A DNA stretch of 64,000 bases from Aestuariibius insulae (lineage in GTDB: Bacteria; Pseudomonadota; Alphaproteobacteria; Rhodobacterales; Rhodobacteraceae), in assembly GCF_040783535.2 (NCBI RefSeq), contig NZ_JBFONW020000002.1:503185-567184 (forward strand), written 5' to 3'. The translations under genes were made by a program, and so were the position numbers. Below are positions 42,511 through 51,405 of this stretch, in pieces. The stretch's first letter is position 1. The number at the start of each line of letters is the position of its first letter. The notes beneath the pieces are model-generated. The model saw only the letters and a list, made by a program, of their open reading frames with translations, ran no database searches and was not told the DNA's origin.

Positions 42511-44928
42511 CTAGAACTGGATACGCATCTGAGCGGTCAGCCCCCAACTGTCGATTTGATCGCCAAAGCGAGCATCGGCCCGGACGCTGCCTGCATATTG
42601 TTTGACGCCCGCAGCATTGTCCGGTGCGGCCAACCTCAGATAGCTCAGGCCCGCGCTCAGCTCGCCGTAAGAGCCAAGCGTATCGTTCTCAATCCGCGTC
42701 CGCTCCCCCGTGGACGATGTGAAGCGAGAGACAACCGGATCGGAGAAGTCGTTATAATAGGTCGACGTCACAAAGGTGCTTAAGGCACCTTGGCCGTCCT
42801 CATCGACACGGCTCCACGACCCGGTCACTCCGGCAAAACCCACTTCGCTTTTGAAATCTCCGATATCAAGGCGGGACCCGTCGTCAAAATCGATACTGCC
42901 CGACGTTCCGCGAGTGATTGCCATGCCCGCCGTGGGAATGATGGCAAAAGCCGTTTCTCCGACTGGAAAGGCGTAGCTGACCGCTCCGCTAACTGTCGTG
43001 GCATCCGAGGTGAGCCGAACTTTGTCGATCCCGATCCCATCAAGCCCGTCGACACCTTCGTTGGTGATATCGAACTCGGTATGTTCCGCCCGGACTTGCA
43101 AATCGGCGGACAGACGACCGGACGTGGCCGTTCCATAGATGCCGAGATAGCTTTGCGAAAAGTCTGTTGTCGTATTGCTTGTCAGCGTCGTGCTCATCCT
43201 CTCGGGGTCCATCGGATCGATACCGAAAACCGGCTGCTCGATCGTGCCGTCATTGATCCCGCCGATCACACCAAAGGCCAGATCCCAGCCCTCAGGATTG
43301 CGGAAACATGCGAAATCTCCGCCTGCCTGATAGCCAGTATAGTCGGCGCTCACCGTGCTTTGGACCTGACTGACGCCATTGGATCCGTCAGGTGAGGCAT
43401 CCGCCTGACCGCCCTGAAATCGGGTCCAGACACCGGCGCCGCAGGGATCGGGATCTTCGTATCCCAGTCCTACAACGAAAGGGCTTGTCGGTCGGTTCAC
43501 GATGGCCCCGATCAGTGACTGGGTCAGGACAAGGTTGGCCGCGATCGACGTCACGCCGGGGCTGACCTGACCGAGCACGAAGAGGTCGCCCTCTTCTACT
43601 AGCGAGTAGACGCTCGTTCCGTTGCTTGCCGGAAGCCCGGAGGAAGAGAAGGTGAAATCGTTCTCTGCCGTCTCATCGATATCGAAAACAAGGATTCTCT
43701 GCTGTCCGGCGGTGTCCGGCTGCGCGACTATGTTGAACGTGAGGTTCACCTCACCCACTGTCTCGCCTTCGACGACGATACGGTCGCCATTTCCCGCGCC
43801 GCTGAGATCTAAATCAAGGGTATAGGATCCGTTCCCGGTAAGATCACCGCTGATGGCCAGGCTGTCGCCTGCGCGACCACTGGCAAGCGTGACACTGCCT
43901 GCATTTGCAAGGCTCCCCTCGATTTCAGCGCGAGGTCCGGCAATGAGAAGACCGTCATTCGTAACATTTCCGACGATGGCGCCCGAGAGCTCCGTTGTCG
44001 ATCCGGCTTGCAGCGCAGTTTCGCTTTGCAGCACACCGTCAATGAAGAGGCGGCCACCAATTTCGTTTGTCGTCGACGAGGCAATCAACTCCGCTCCGGC
44101 GGCGATGCCAAAAATGTCTCCGTTGACGACGCTGCCGAAAACCTCAGTTTCCCCGCCAGAGATTAGGGCAGATCCTGAACCGTTGAGAAAATCTTCGCGA
44201 ATGAACAGATCAGACGTCACTTCGATCGTGCCGTTGGAGCCATTCACGAGCGATCCCCCGATCGTGCCTGCCAGATCCATTTGACCTCCGTCATTAAAGG
44301 CCTCACCGGCGATGAGGCCTTCAGGGGTGTTCGTGAACACACCGAAATTGGTCAGATTTCCGATCGTCCCTTGATTGCTTGTCTCACCGAAGTTGGTGAC
44401 ATCGGTGTTGCCGTTCGCAGAGGATAGAAGCGTCGCGTCGTTTCCAACGACCAAACTGCCGAGTTCGAACTGGTCTCCTGAAAGCGACAGGGTGCCATCG
44501 CCGACAACATTCATCTCACCCGAAAGGCTAACGTCGATGGCGACCCCAGAGCCGTTGTTCAGGATCAGGTCGGCCGGGCCCTCACCAAGCTCCAGGCTGG
44601 CTTGGCCGTCGCCTGTCAGTTGGTAGCCGTCCACCTCGAACCGCAGACCCGCCACGGACACCTCATTCTGGACAGTCACGACATTCTCGTCCTCTCCGCG
44701 CGCGGTGAAGGCGATACCCTCGCCACCGGGAAAGACTTGTCCTGACTGGCCATCGGGCGATTGGAAGTTCGGCGTCTCTCCCTGATCGAGAACACCAGAG
44801 CCTCCGACCACCGCCCTATCTCTAGGCGTGATATCCCAGATGAAATCCTGCGCTGTTGAGACGCTTGGGATGACCGAGATGACTGTCGCGAAAAACGGGG
44901 CCCGCATAGGTAAAAGGGCATATTTCAA
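42511..44928 (-). CDS. Autotransporter (type V secretion) outer-membrane beta-barrel protein
   Basis: 805 residues from a TTG at 44928 (GGAGAG upstream), chosen because it gives a good signal peptide (KYALLPMRAPFFATVISVIP, ending SVSTA). The frame reaches back to 45012. The passenger (about 30-510) has beta-helix-like imperfect repeats (FGEVTNE-type turns such as GNLTNFGVFTNTPEG, GSLVNGSNGTIEV). The C-terminal beta-barrel of about 270 residues ends in the outer-membrane signature with terminal Phe (TAQMRIQF). It would expose the passenger at the cell surface as an adhesin or similar. Located just left of the tRNA-Val scar. Confidence 0.88.
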   Translation of the reverse strand: MKYALLPMRAPFFATVISVIPSVSTAQDFIWDITPRDRAVVGGSGVLDQGETPNFQSPDGQSGQVFPGGEGIAFTARGEDENVVTVQNEVSVAGLRFEVDGYQLTGDGQASLELGEGPADLILNNGSGVAIDVSLSGEMNVVGDGTLSLSGDQFELGSLVVGNDATLLSSANGNTDVTNFGETSNQGTIGNLTNFGVFTNTPEGLIAGEAFNDGGQMDLAGTIGGSLVNGSNGTIEVTSDLFIREDFLNGSGSALISGGETEVFGSVVNGDIFGIAAGAELIASSTTNEIGGRLFIDGVLQSETALQAGSTTELSGAIVGNVTNDGLLIAGPRAEIEGSLANAGSVTLASGRAGDSLAISGDLTGNGSYTLDLDLSGAGNGDRIVVEGETVGEVNLTFNIVAQPDTAGQQRILVFDIDETAENDFTFSSSGLPASNGTSVYSLVEEGDLFVLGQVSPGVTSIAANLVLTQSLIGAIVNRPTSPFVVGLGYEDPDPCGAGVWTRFQGGQADASPDGSNGVSQVQSTVSADYTGYQAGGDFACFRNPEGWDLAFGVIGGINDGTIEQPVFGIDPMDPERMSTTLTSNTTTDFSQSYLGIYGTATSGRLSADLQVRAEHTEFDITNEGVDGLDGIGIDKVRLTSDATTVSGAVSYAFPVGETAFAIIPTAGMAITRGTSGSIDFDDGSRLDIGDFKSEVGFAGVTGSWSRVDEDGQGALSTFVTSTYYNDFSDPVVSRFTSSTGERTRIENDTLGSYGELSAGLSYLRLAAPDNAAGVKQYAGSVRADARFGDQIDSWGLTAQMRIQF

Positions 44929-45215
44929 AGGAACTCTCCGGGAAAAACTGTGGGGAAGGAAGTCGGTGCTGGTTTGAAAATAGAGACGTTGCTTGTGTTT
45001 ATGCGGGCTCAATCCCGCAAAGCAGGATTAGGTCATTCTTGGATTTTCCGCAATCTATGGGCTCATCAGTCGAGATGGTGCACGTATTAGGGAGGCTACT
45101 CTGCTGTATGGTCTCCCGAGATATCGGGCTTCGATCTTTGCGGATACATCAACGCTCCCGTCGGCTCGTCGAACCGATAGGAACTTCAGGATTGTCCGGT
45201 AAGCTCTTAATATCA

Positions 45216-45261
45216 TGGTGGGCGATGACGGGCTCGAACCGCCGACATCTTCGGTGTAAAC
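45216..45261 (-). other. 3' fragment of tRNA-Val(TAC), probable island attachment-site scar
   Basis: On the minus strand the 46 bp reads from the anticodon loop GTTTACACC through CGAAG, variable loop ATGTC, T-arm GGCGG-TTCGAGC-CCGTC, acceptor 3' strand ATCGCCC and ACCA. The expected 5' half (acceptor, D-arm and CTTCG stem) is absent: upstream sequence does not pair with CGAAG. A clean cut in the anticodon loop is a usual crossover place for tyrosine-recombinase islands. Given the tRNA orientation, the element should extend rightwards (higher coordinates) towards an intact tRNA-Val outside the window. Confidence 0.85.
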
Positions 45262-45478
45262 AGAGCAAGGAACAGTCAAGCAATTGATATTTGGTCCAAC
45301 ACACTCTTTTCATTCAAGACTTTTTCGCCGGTTCTCCAAGGGATCGCAGTTCAAACAGGTTCAATGAACCAGTGCGCACTTCGTAGCTGAAAGGCCTAGA
45401 AGCCGCCTGAGTAGCTACGTAGAACGACTTGACTCGCAACGAGAACAAAAGGTAAACACTCCAGCACAGGGGTAGGTT

Positions 45479-45685
45479 ATGTATGAGTTAGACGGCGACT
45501 TTGAGCTAAGAATTTTAATGAGGCTCAAAGACGCAAACGAGAGATGGCTTAGTTACACGACAGACGATGAGCATGAGATGGAGATCCTAATCGACCTTGC
45601 CGACGAAGGATTTGCCGAGCGAGGTCGTCTAGGCTGGTGGTTAACGTTCGATGGAAGGCAGCTTCTGGACACCCGGCTTATGTGA
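45479..45685 (+). CDS. Small hypothetical protein, 68 residues
   Basis: A short AT-rich open frame with a plausible ribosome site (AGGGGTAGG before the ATG). The product is acidic and may fold as a small alpha/beta domain (DGDFELRILMRLKDANERWL, ending GWWLTFDGRQLLDTRLM). I do not recognise it. It is the first gene inside the region after the tRNA-Val scar. The flanking stretches 45262-45478 and 45686-45921 hold nothing I can support. Confidence 0.45.
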   Translation: MYELDGDFELRILMRLKDANERWLSYTTDDEHEMEILIDLADEGFAERGRLGWWLTFDGRQLLDTRLM

Positions 45686-45921
45686 GGTTCTTTAGTTCTC
45701 ACCTTTGTTGCATGAGTTCACTCAATAACGTTGAGCTTTGCAGGCTCCTGATCAGGCACCGGCGGAAAGCCGACTTTCGCTGCAGTATGTGCGAATGCCC
45801 GGTTTGGGGTCGTCCTCTGTTTGAAGAGCTGTCGACATGCTCAAGCTGAAACCGGACGTGGGTTCTACGGCCGGTCAAACTGATTGGGTTCCCATGAAGG
45901 TTTTCGCCGAAGTGCCCTTCC

Positions 45922-48900
45922 CTAGCCTTTCGGGCGAAGATGAGGCTGATAAGGTTCGCCGACCACTTTGCATGTACCGACCGTTAGCTCAAACCTGTAG
46001 CGCACGTGCTGATCGTCCCAATCGTCCGGCTGCACGCACTGCGCGACGACATAACCAGCGGGATCAATCCAACTGAGACTTCCGTCGTTTTCCAATGGCA
46101 AGACGTTCAGCGTGTTGGCGCGATAATCGCGGGCAGGTCGTTCAAGCAGGACGTCGAGTTCGATCTTGGCGGTTGCCGCTCGCCGGGGTGCCGGTTGTCG
46201 GCGCGTTTCAAGCCAATCGCGAATACGCCGCGGATCGAGCTTGTCGTTCGGATCGGTATCCTCGTCTAGCTGGGCATAATAGTCGTGCGCGTCAGCCTCG
46301 GCCTGCACACGGTCTTTCGCGTTGCCGCGGGCGAGCAGGAATGCCGCGACGGGATCAAGAGTCCCCCAATTGACGAGTTCTTTGAGCCAGAAACCAATCC
46401 AAGGCAAACCGCTGCGTGGCCAATCATCCATCGTTAGTGCATCGACCGGCCCGTCGGCGTCGCCGCGATCCATAAGAACGCCGACCAGACTGCCCAGTCC
46501 CCAATTGCCGCGATAAATGAAGCTTTCCGCGACGAACGCGAACCACGGCGCTAGCTCCTTCGGCTTGGGTTGACGAGGCAGGCTAGATTTGAACAGCCAC
46601 CAACGCAGCAGCTTCTCCCAGTCGGTGAACGGTTTTTTCATGCTGCCAAGCTTGGTTGAAATCCTGAACGCTGGGACTTCGCTCAACAGCGCGACCACCG
46701 AGCGAATGAACTGAAACTGTTCTTCGGCCGTCCGATCCGCATAATCGCTGCCAGCCTGCAGCAAAGCACGGATCTCCTCGATGCGGTCGAGCAAGATCGA
46801 GCCCGACCGCGGTGGGAGACTGGTCTTGTAGAGCTGGCGGCGGCGGACGGGGTCCGGGTAGAGGCTGGTGATCGCGCGCCCGCGTCCGAGCCAAGTGTGC
46901 GCAAGGCGATCTTCTTCATCGGCCGCAACATGTGCGTATGTCCGACGCCACAGGGCGGTCAATTCGGTCTCAAGATCGGCGGCGGTTAATCCGGAAACCC
47001 GTAGCTGCTCGATTTCCTGGACGGCAGCGACAAGCAGGCTATCAAGTGTGTCAAGCAGGGTCTCACTAGCCTCATCGGCGCCGTCATTGTCCACCACTGC
47101 GGTTGTTTCGAGCCATTCAGCAAACTCGTCGTCATCGTCGCTGCCGCTCAAATCCTCCCAGGCGTCACGCAATTTGGTGAGTAGGATGACAAGTGCACTA
47201 TTAGCAGTGCCTTCCTCGACCGACAGGTCGCCGCCGGATGCCAGCTCAGTGGCTTCTTTCAGCTCATCAACCAGCTGCTCATAGCCCACCCACGTGCGGT
47301 TCCACGCCGGTTCGCGCGTCCTACCCCGCCAGTGATACTCGCGCTCGGGCAGTACGACGAGGGCACTGCCTTCCGTCGCGACGCCTGGGCGTCCGGCCCG
47401 ACCGATCAGGTTGGAGAATTCGTTCACTGTGAACACGCTGTTTGAGCGGTGGACACTTGGGATCAACAGGGTGTTTACCGGAATATTGACGCCTTCCGAC
47501 AGAGTCGATGTAGCGATGACGACGCGGACATTGCCCCGGTCGATGGCCACTTTCAGGCGCCGCGCCAACAGTCCCGGCATTCGGCCATGATGGACCGCAA
47601 TGCCGTGTACGAGCAGGCGATATTCAAAGGACTTTTTGGTGAAATAGTCTTTGGCGGCCGCGAGGCAGCTCTGCCATTGCAGATCGTCGGCAGCGACCGA
47701 CCAGTAGTTGGGAAGCTCCTCGCCATCTTCGAACCACGTTTCAATCAGGTCGGCGCAGCTTTCGGCGAATGCACTGACGAACTGAGTCAGTGAGATCATC
47801 ACGGTTGGCTTGGTGCCGTCGGGACGCTCAGCCGCGAGATGGAGTGCCGCCCACAAGGTAGGACCACGCAAGGATTTCTCGACGCCCAAGTCTTTGTTCA
47901 CACCGCCAGGCACACGAGGGAATGGTCGTGGGATATAGGGTCGGTCGTCGGTTCGCTCATCCTCAAATTCGAGGGTTCGCCCGTCCATTAGATCATAGCG
48001 GATGTCGAACTGACCCGAGGAGGTGACTTCAAGGCGGCCAAGCATCTGACGCGTGCTGCGATAGGTCGAACTGATCGGTCCGCCATCGGTGTCGGTCGAC
48101 AACCAAGAGGCAATGGCCGGCGCTGCCTTGGCCGCTACGGCCGAAAGCGCAATGATGCGAAAGCCCTTGTCGTCCTGTGCTCTTAAAAGGCGGGCGCTCA
48201 ACTGTTCCAGCCGCAGGGCTCGCGAGGTGCCATCGGCTACGGCGTCGGCGCGGCTCGGGTCCTGCTCGACCATATGAGCCTCGTCGATCACGATGAGACG
48301 CACGCGGTCCAAGAACAAGGTGCCAAGGTAGCGTAGCAACGCATCGGCCTTCTCAAACGTACAAATTACGACCGTCGGTTGGTCTATTTGCACCCAAGCG
48401 TCAGTCGGGCCCCAGTCAGTGCCCCCATAAAGGCCTGTCACGACGACTGGTTCGGCTGCAATGCCTCGCAAATCCTCAGCAAAGCGTGTCTCGACTTCGG
48501 CGGCCAATGCGCGTGAGGGTACTAGGTAGAGGATGAGGTTCTCGGGCGCGAGAGGATTGGCCCGTGGTGCGAACAGGCCCTGCACAGCCCCAAGCGTTGC
48601 GATTGTTGTCTTTCCCGAGCCGGTTGGTGTGCAGAGCACGAAGCTGTCGTTTGCGGCGAGCCGATCGATACCTTCGCGCTGCGCAGGCCACACCAGCGCC
48701 CTGCGATTGGCAAAGGCGGCGCGAGCAAATTGCGTCAACGCCGCCCGGGTACTGGAATTCATGTCGTCGGCCAGCCGTTCGATATGCGGCCAAAGGCTAG
48801 CACCAATGAAGTCATGCGCAGCCCCTGCGCACAGGCGTGCGAGGAGATAGGAATAGGGATCACGGCTGTGCAAATAGCTGTGGGCGAGCGCGTCGAGCTT

Positions 48901-49554
48901 GGTGACCGCGCGTTCGGCAAGGGCAGATTCACCCGTACGCAGGTAAGAGCAGATCGTACCAATGCACATGACGACATGACGCACGGTGGAGACTTCAAGG
49001 TCGACCAGGGTGGCGCTGGTTCCATCTATCTCCATAACTTCTGGGCGCAGCACCTCTTCCGGCCCAAACTCATGCTGCACTTTCCAGAAATCTTGGACCG
49101 CGGTCAGTGCCGCATCGAAGTCCCCGCGTAGAAATTCGCGCAGGATTGCGGAATATGGCTCGCCTGCCGGCATGGCCCGCAATTGCCCAAGCGCCATCGC
49201 AGGATACCCAGCCACCTGATAGGCGGCTGCCGATAGGAGATGGATCGGCGCTTCGGGAGGCTTGAGCGATGCATGCGAAATCCATTCGAGCACCTCGGCC
49301 GCACGCTTCACGGCCTGCGGCCATAAGCGGCTGTCACCGCCGGACCGTTCGAGCCAGCCGACTTCAAGCAGAAGACACGCCTCATCGAGCCGTGCAGTCA
49401 GCTCCGCAACGCTGAATGAGGGAAGGCCATCGGCACCCATGTCACGCCGGGTACGCTGGCTGTAGAGCTTCGCCTGAAGCGGCGAGAGGGCCGATCCGGC
49501 GAGCGTTTCCCGGATTGACTGGGCAATTTCTGTGACAGCCTCACTTGGCATCAT
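45922..49554 (-). CDS. Large superfamily 2 helicase, HamB-like (Hachiman-type defence)
   Basis: 1210 residues. Residues 1-285 form a long helical N-terminal region. The helicase core follows: Walker A TPTGSGKTT (309-317), Ski2-like DEAH box IVIDEAHMVE (421-430), LVHGIAVHHGRMPGLLARRL (about 648-667), EGVNIPV and motif VI NLIGRAGRPG (715-724). The remaining about 480 residues are helical and unassigned. It starts in the ATGA overlap of the upstream nuclease-like gene, so the two are coupled. This nuclease plus helicase pairing and gene order match Hachiman (HamA-HamB) and AbpAB anti-phage systems. It probably unwinds DNA to license or direct its partner. The family name is inferred. Confidence 0.75.
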   Translation of the reverse strand: MMPSEAVTEIAQSIRETLAGSALSPLQAKLYSQRTRRDMGADGLPSFSVAELTARLDEACLLLEVGWLERSGGDSRLWPQAVKRAAEVLEWISHASLKPPEAPIHLLSAAAYQVAGYPAMALGQLRAMPAGEPYSAILREFLRGDFDAALTAVQDFWKVQHEFGPEEVLRPEVMEIDGTSATLVDLEVSTVRHVVMCIGTICSYLRTGESALAERAVTKLDALAHSYLHSRDPYSYLLARLCAGAAHDFIGASLWPHIERLADDMNSSTRAALTQFARAAFANRRALVWPAQREGIDRLAANDSFVLCTPTGSGKTTIATLGAVQGLFAPRANPLAPENLILYLVPSRALAAEVETRFAEDLRGIAAEPVVVTGLYGGTDWGPTDAWVQIDQPTVVICTFEKADALLRYLGTLFLDRVRLIVIDEAHMVEQDPSRADAVADGTSRALRLEQLSARLLRAQDDKGFRIIALSAVAAKAAPAIASWLSTDTDGGPISSTYRSTRQMLGRLEVTSSGQFDIRYDLMDGRTLEFEDERTDDRPYIPRPFPRVPGGVNKDLGVEKSLRGPTLWAALHLAAERPDGTKPTVMISLTQFVSAFAESCADLIETWFEDGEELPNYWSVAADDLQWQSCLAAAKDYFTKKSFEYRLLVHGIAVHHGRMPGLLARRLKVAIDRGNVRVVIATSTLSEGVNIPVNTLLIPSVHRSNSVFTVNEFSNLIGRAGRPGVATEGSALVVLPEREYHWRGRTREPAWNRTWVGYEQLVDELKEATELASGGDLSVEEGTANSALVILLTKLRDAWEDLSGSDDDDEFAEWLETTAVVDNDGADEASETLLDTLDSLLVAAVQEIEQLRVSGLTAADLETELTALWRRTYAHVAADEEDRLAHTWLGRGRAITSLYPDPVRRRQLYKTSLPPRSGSILLDRIEEIRALLQAGSDYADRTAEEQFQFIRSVVALLSEVPAFRISTKLGSMKKPFTDWEKLLRWWLFKSSLPRQPKPKELAPWFAFVAESFIYRGNWGLGSLVGVLMDRGDADGPVDALTMDDWPRSGLPWIGFWLKELVNWGTLDPVAAFLLARGNAKDRVQAEADAHDYYAQLDEDTDPNDKLDPRRIRDWLETRRQPAPRRAATAKIELDVLLERPARDYRANTLNVLPLENDGSLSWIDPAGYVVAQCVQPDDWDDQHVRYRFELTVGTCKVVGEPYQPHLRPKG

Positions 49555-50465
49555 TCCCCCCTGTAAAGCATGTCGACAAGACCATTGAGGTCCTCGAGCT
49601 GGAATTCCATCGCGTCGAATCTGCGGGTTGCCGTGTAGGCCGTATGTGGTGCGTCAACAGGTAGCCAGCCAATGCGCGTGGCCGGCTTTTTTGGTGAATG
49701 GCCGACAGTATAGGCAAGCCCGTCGCTCCTCTTCGCTGTTTCGTACCCCTTGTGATAGAATTCAAGCAGACGTTCGACCCAGGCTTGGGCCTCCTCGGTC
49801 TCGTATTCGGAAAGGAGAGTAATCAACTCGCGGACGCCGCTCGGACGCCGCTGGCCTGCGGAGAGCTTTGCGTGCGCGTCAGTCATGACGTCGGTGTTGC
49901 TCCTGACCAGACACTTCGCCTCGAGCGACAAAATGTGTGTGATCTTGCCATCATCGTTGAGACGAAAGGCTAGTGCGTCGTCACCGGTCCTGCCCGGTCT
50001 GCGCTCCGCCACCGCGTCGGGATCATGGGCGTCGCCCACTAGCAGACGCTCATTAATCAGATCGAGATGCTGGAACTCGGTATCGTGGAAGCGAAACAGG
50101 AATGCCGGAATTTGCCAGTCAGTCCTGTTGAAGGCGCCAAAGTGTTCGACAGCGAGGCCTGCCAAAGTTTCCCCCAGATAGCCCTGCAGCGTGATGCGGT
50201 TGAGCATGGCCGGATAGTGCGCGGCTGGATCGTCAGGCGGATCAGCAAAGGGCGAGAGACTATCCTCGAAACCCTTGCGGATTCGGACACGGGCGTCGTC
50301 CAGTGCCTCTTGGCAATATTCAATCAATTCATCACGCACGGGAGCGAGGTTTGCGCTCACTTCCCGCCATACACGCAATTCGTAGCGCTTATGCATTCTA
50401 GATAGATGCTGATTTACAAGCCAGGCATTGAGCGGCCGAAGGGTAACCCGCCGAAATCGGATCAT
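49551..50465 (-). CDS. PD-(D/E)XK nuclease-like protein, HamA-like (Hachiman-type defence)
   Basis: 304 residues. It shows the ordered acidic and ExK positions of a PD-(D/E)XK fold: Glu99 in ITLQGYLGETLAGL, Asp162/163 in GRTGDDALAFRLN and Glu182-Ala-Lys184 in ILSLEAKCLVRS. HamA (DUF1837) effectors have the same type of active site beside a large SF2 helicase. The stop codon overlaps the helicase start by four bases, and the gene is transcribed first. No full-length resemblance to a named HamA can be confirmed by eye. A nicking or degrading role on invading DNA is inferred. Confidence 0.7.
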   Translation of the reverse strand: MIRFRRVTLRPLNAWLVNQHLSRMHKRYELRVWREVSANLAPVRDELIEYCQEALDDARVRIRKGFEDSLSPFADPPDDPAAHYPAMLNRITLQGYLGETLAGLAVEHFGAFNRTDWQIPAFLFRFHDTEFQHLDLINERLLVGDAHDPDAVAERRPGRTGDDALAFRLNDDGKITHILSLEAKCLVRSNTDVMTDAHAKLSAGQRRPSGVRELITLLSEYETEEAQAWVERLLEFYHKGYETAKRSDGLAYTVGHSPKKPATRIGWLPVDAPHTAYTATRRFDAMEFQLEDLNGLVDMLYRGE

Positions 50466-50994
50466 CTAACCCTCACCATATCCCAAATAACAAATCGGAA
50501 AAAACAATCGCGAGCCCTTTCTTAATGCACACACCAACTATTTCATTCTAAAAAAAACCATGAGTTGCAACTGCAAGCATCTTTCCCCCCCTCAAGCTGC
50601 GACTCAAGCAGTCTTTGTGGCTGATCTGGTGCAGTTGCGCCTCTACGTGTCCAAGTCGAGGATAAAGACAAAGACAACGACAGCCTTAGGCATTGGCAGC
50701 GGAGCAACCAAACGACAAAAGCAGTGTCGCGAAGCTGACATTTGGTTGGAGGCACTCGAGCATCTTCTTTTGGATGGGGAGCGGCCTGTCGCTGCACATA
50801 CGACAGAAGTCGGCTCTGGGCCGTCCTCGAGGAATATGAACCGCTGTCCTAACGGGGATGCTGCGGTGGCCCCAATGACCGGCATGAGCCCAGAGCACCT
50901 CATGCGGCAAGACGCATAAATGGCGGCTTCTCAGACTAGTAGAGACGAGAGACACTACGTAACAAGCGTTGCGAAAATTTCGTCGAAGCAATCA
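50466..50994. other. Gene-poor intergenic stretch between the nuclease/helicase pair and a small gene
   Basis: No coding region I can support. Several short open frames on both strands overlap each other, lack ribosome sites and show no protein-like composition. The stretch is AT-richer on its left (near 50490-50570) where promoter elements for the leftward HamA-like gene would be expected, but I could not identify a convincing -35/-10 pair. Confidence 0.5.
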
Positions 50995-51195
50995 TCACAT
51001 AACATCGGGGTATGCTTCAAATGCGTCTTTCCAAGCGTCCAGTTCACCGTCGGCGTTAATCAACCCGATGATCTCCCGACGCACTTCTGCGTTATCCTTT
51101 GCCGCCACAGTCATGAGAAGGGCGGTCGCCTTGATCAAGGTTTGCCTGTCAAGCGAAGCCGCTGTTCTGAGATCTATAGTTTCATTGCTCGTCAT
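50995..51195 (-). CDS. Small hypothetical protein, 66 residues
   Basis: A short, well-balanced helical product (SLDRQTLIKATALLMTVAAK, VRREIIGLINADGELDAW) with protein-like composition. AGAGG precedes the ATG by about 10 bases, a loose ribosome site. It lies between the HamA-like gene and the methyltransferase and faces away from the latter. A small regulator or defence accessory is conceivable; no family is recognised. Confidence 0.45.
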   Translation of the reverse strand: MTSNETIDLRTAASLDRQTLIKATALLMTVAAKDNAEVRREIIGLINADGELDAWKDAFEAYPDVM

Positions 51196-51405
51196 CTATT
51201 TGCTGCCTCTTATCAACACATATCCTTCACACGGCTTGAAGGCTAGCGACAAGCTCAACTCAGCCGGTACCAAACACTTGTAGCGTCGGATCGATTACGC
51301 GATATCAGAACAAAATACGAACAAATGTCAGAAACAGGCTTCTAAAGGACGCTGGGACAGATTATGACATGTTGTCAATAACAGACACGGAGCAGAGGCA
51401 GGCAG

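Noticed and set aside
45216..45261. Complete tRNA gene
   Set aside because: Only the 3' half from the anticodon loop is present. The 5' half does not pair with the anticodon stem and there is no D-arm.
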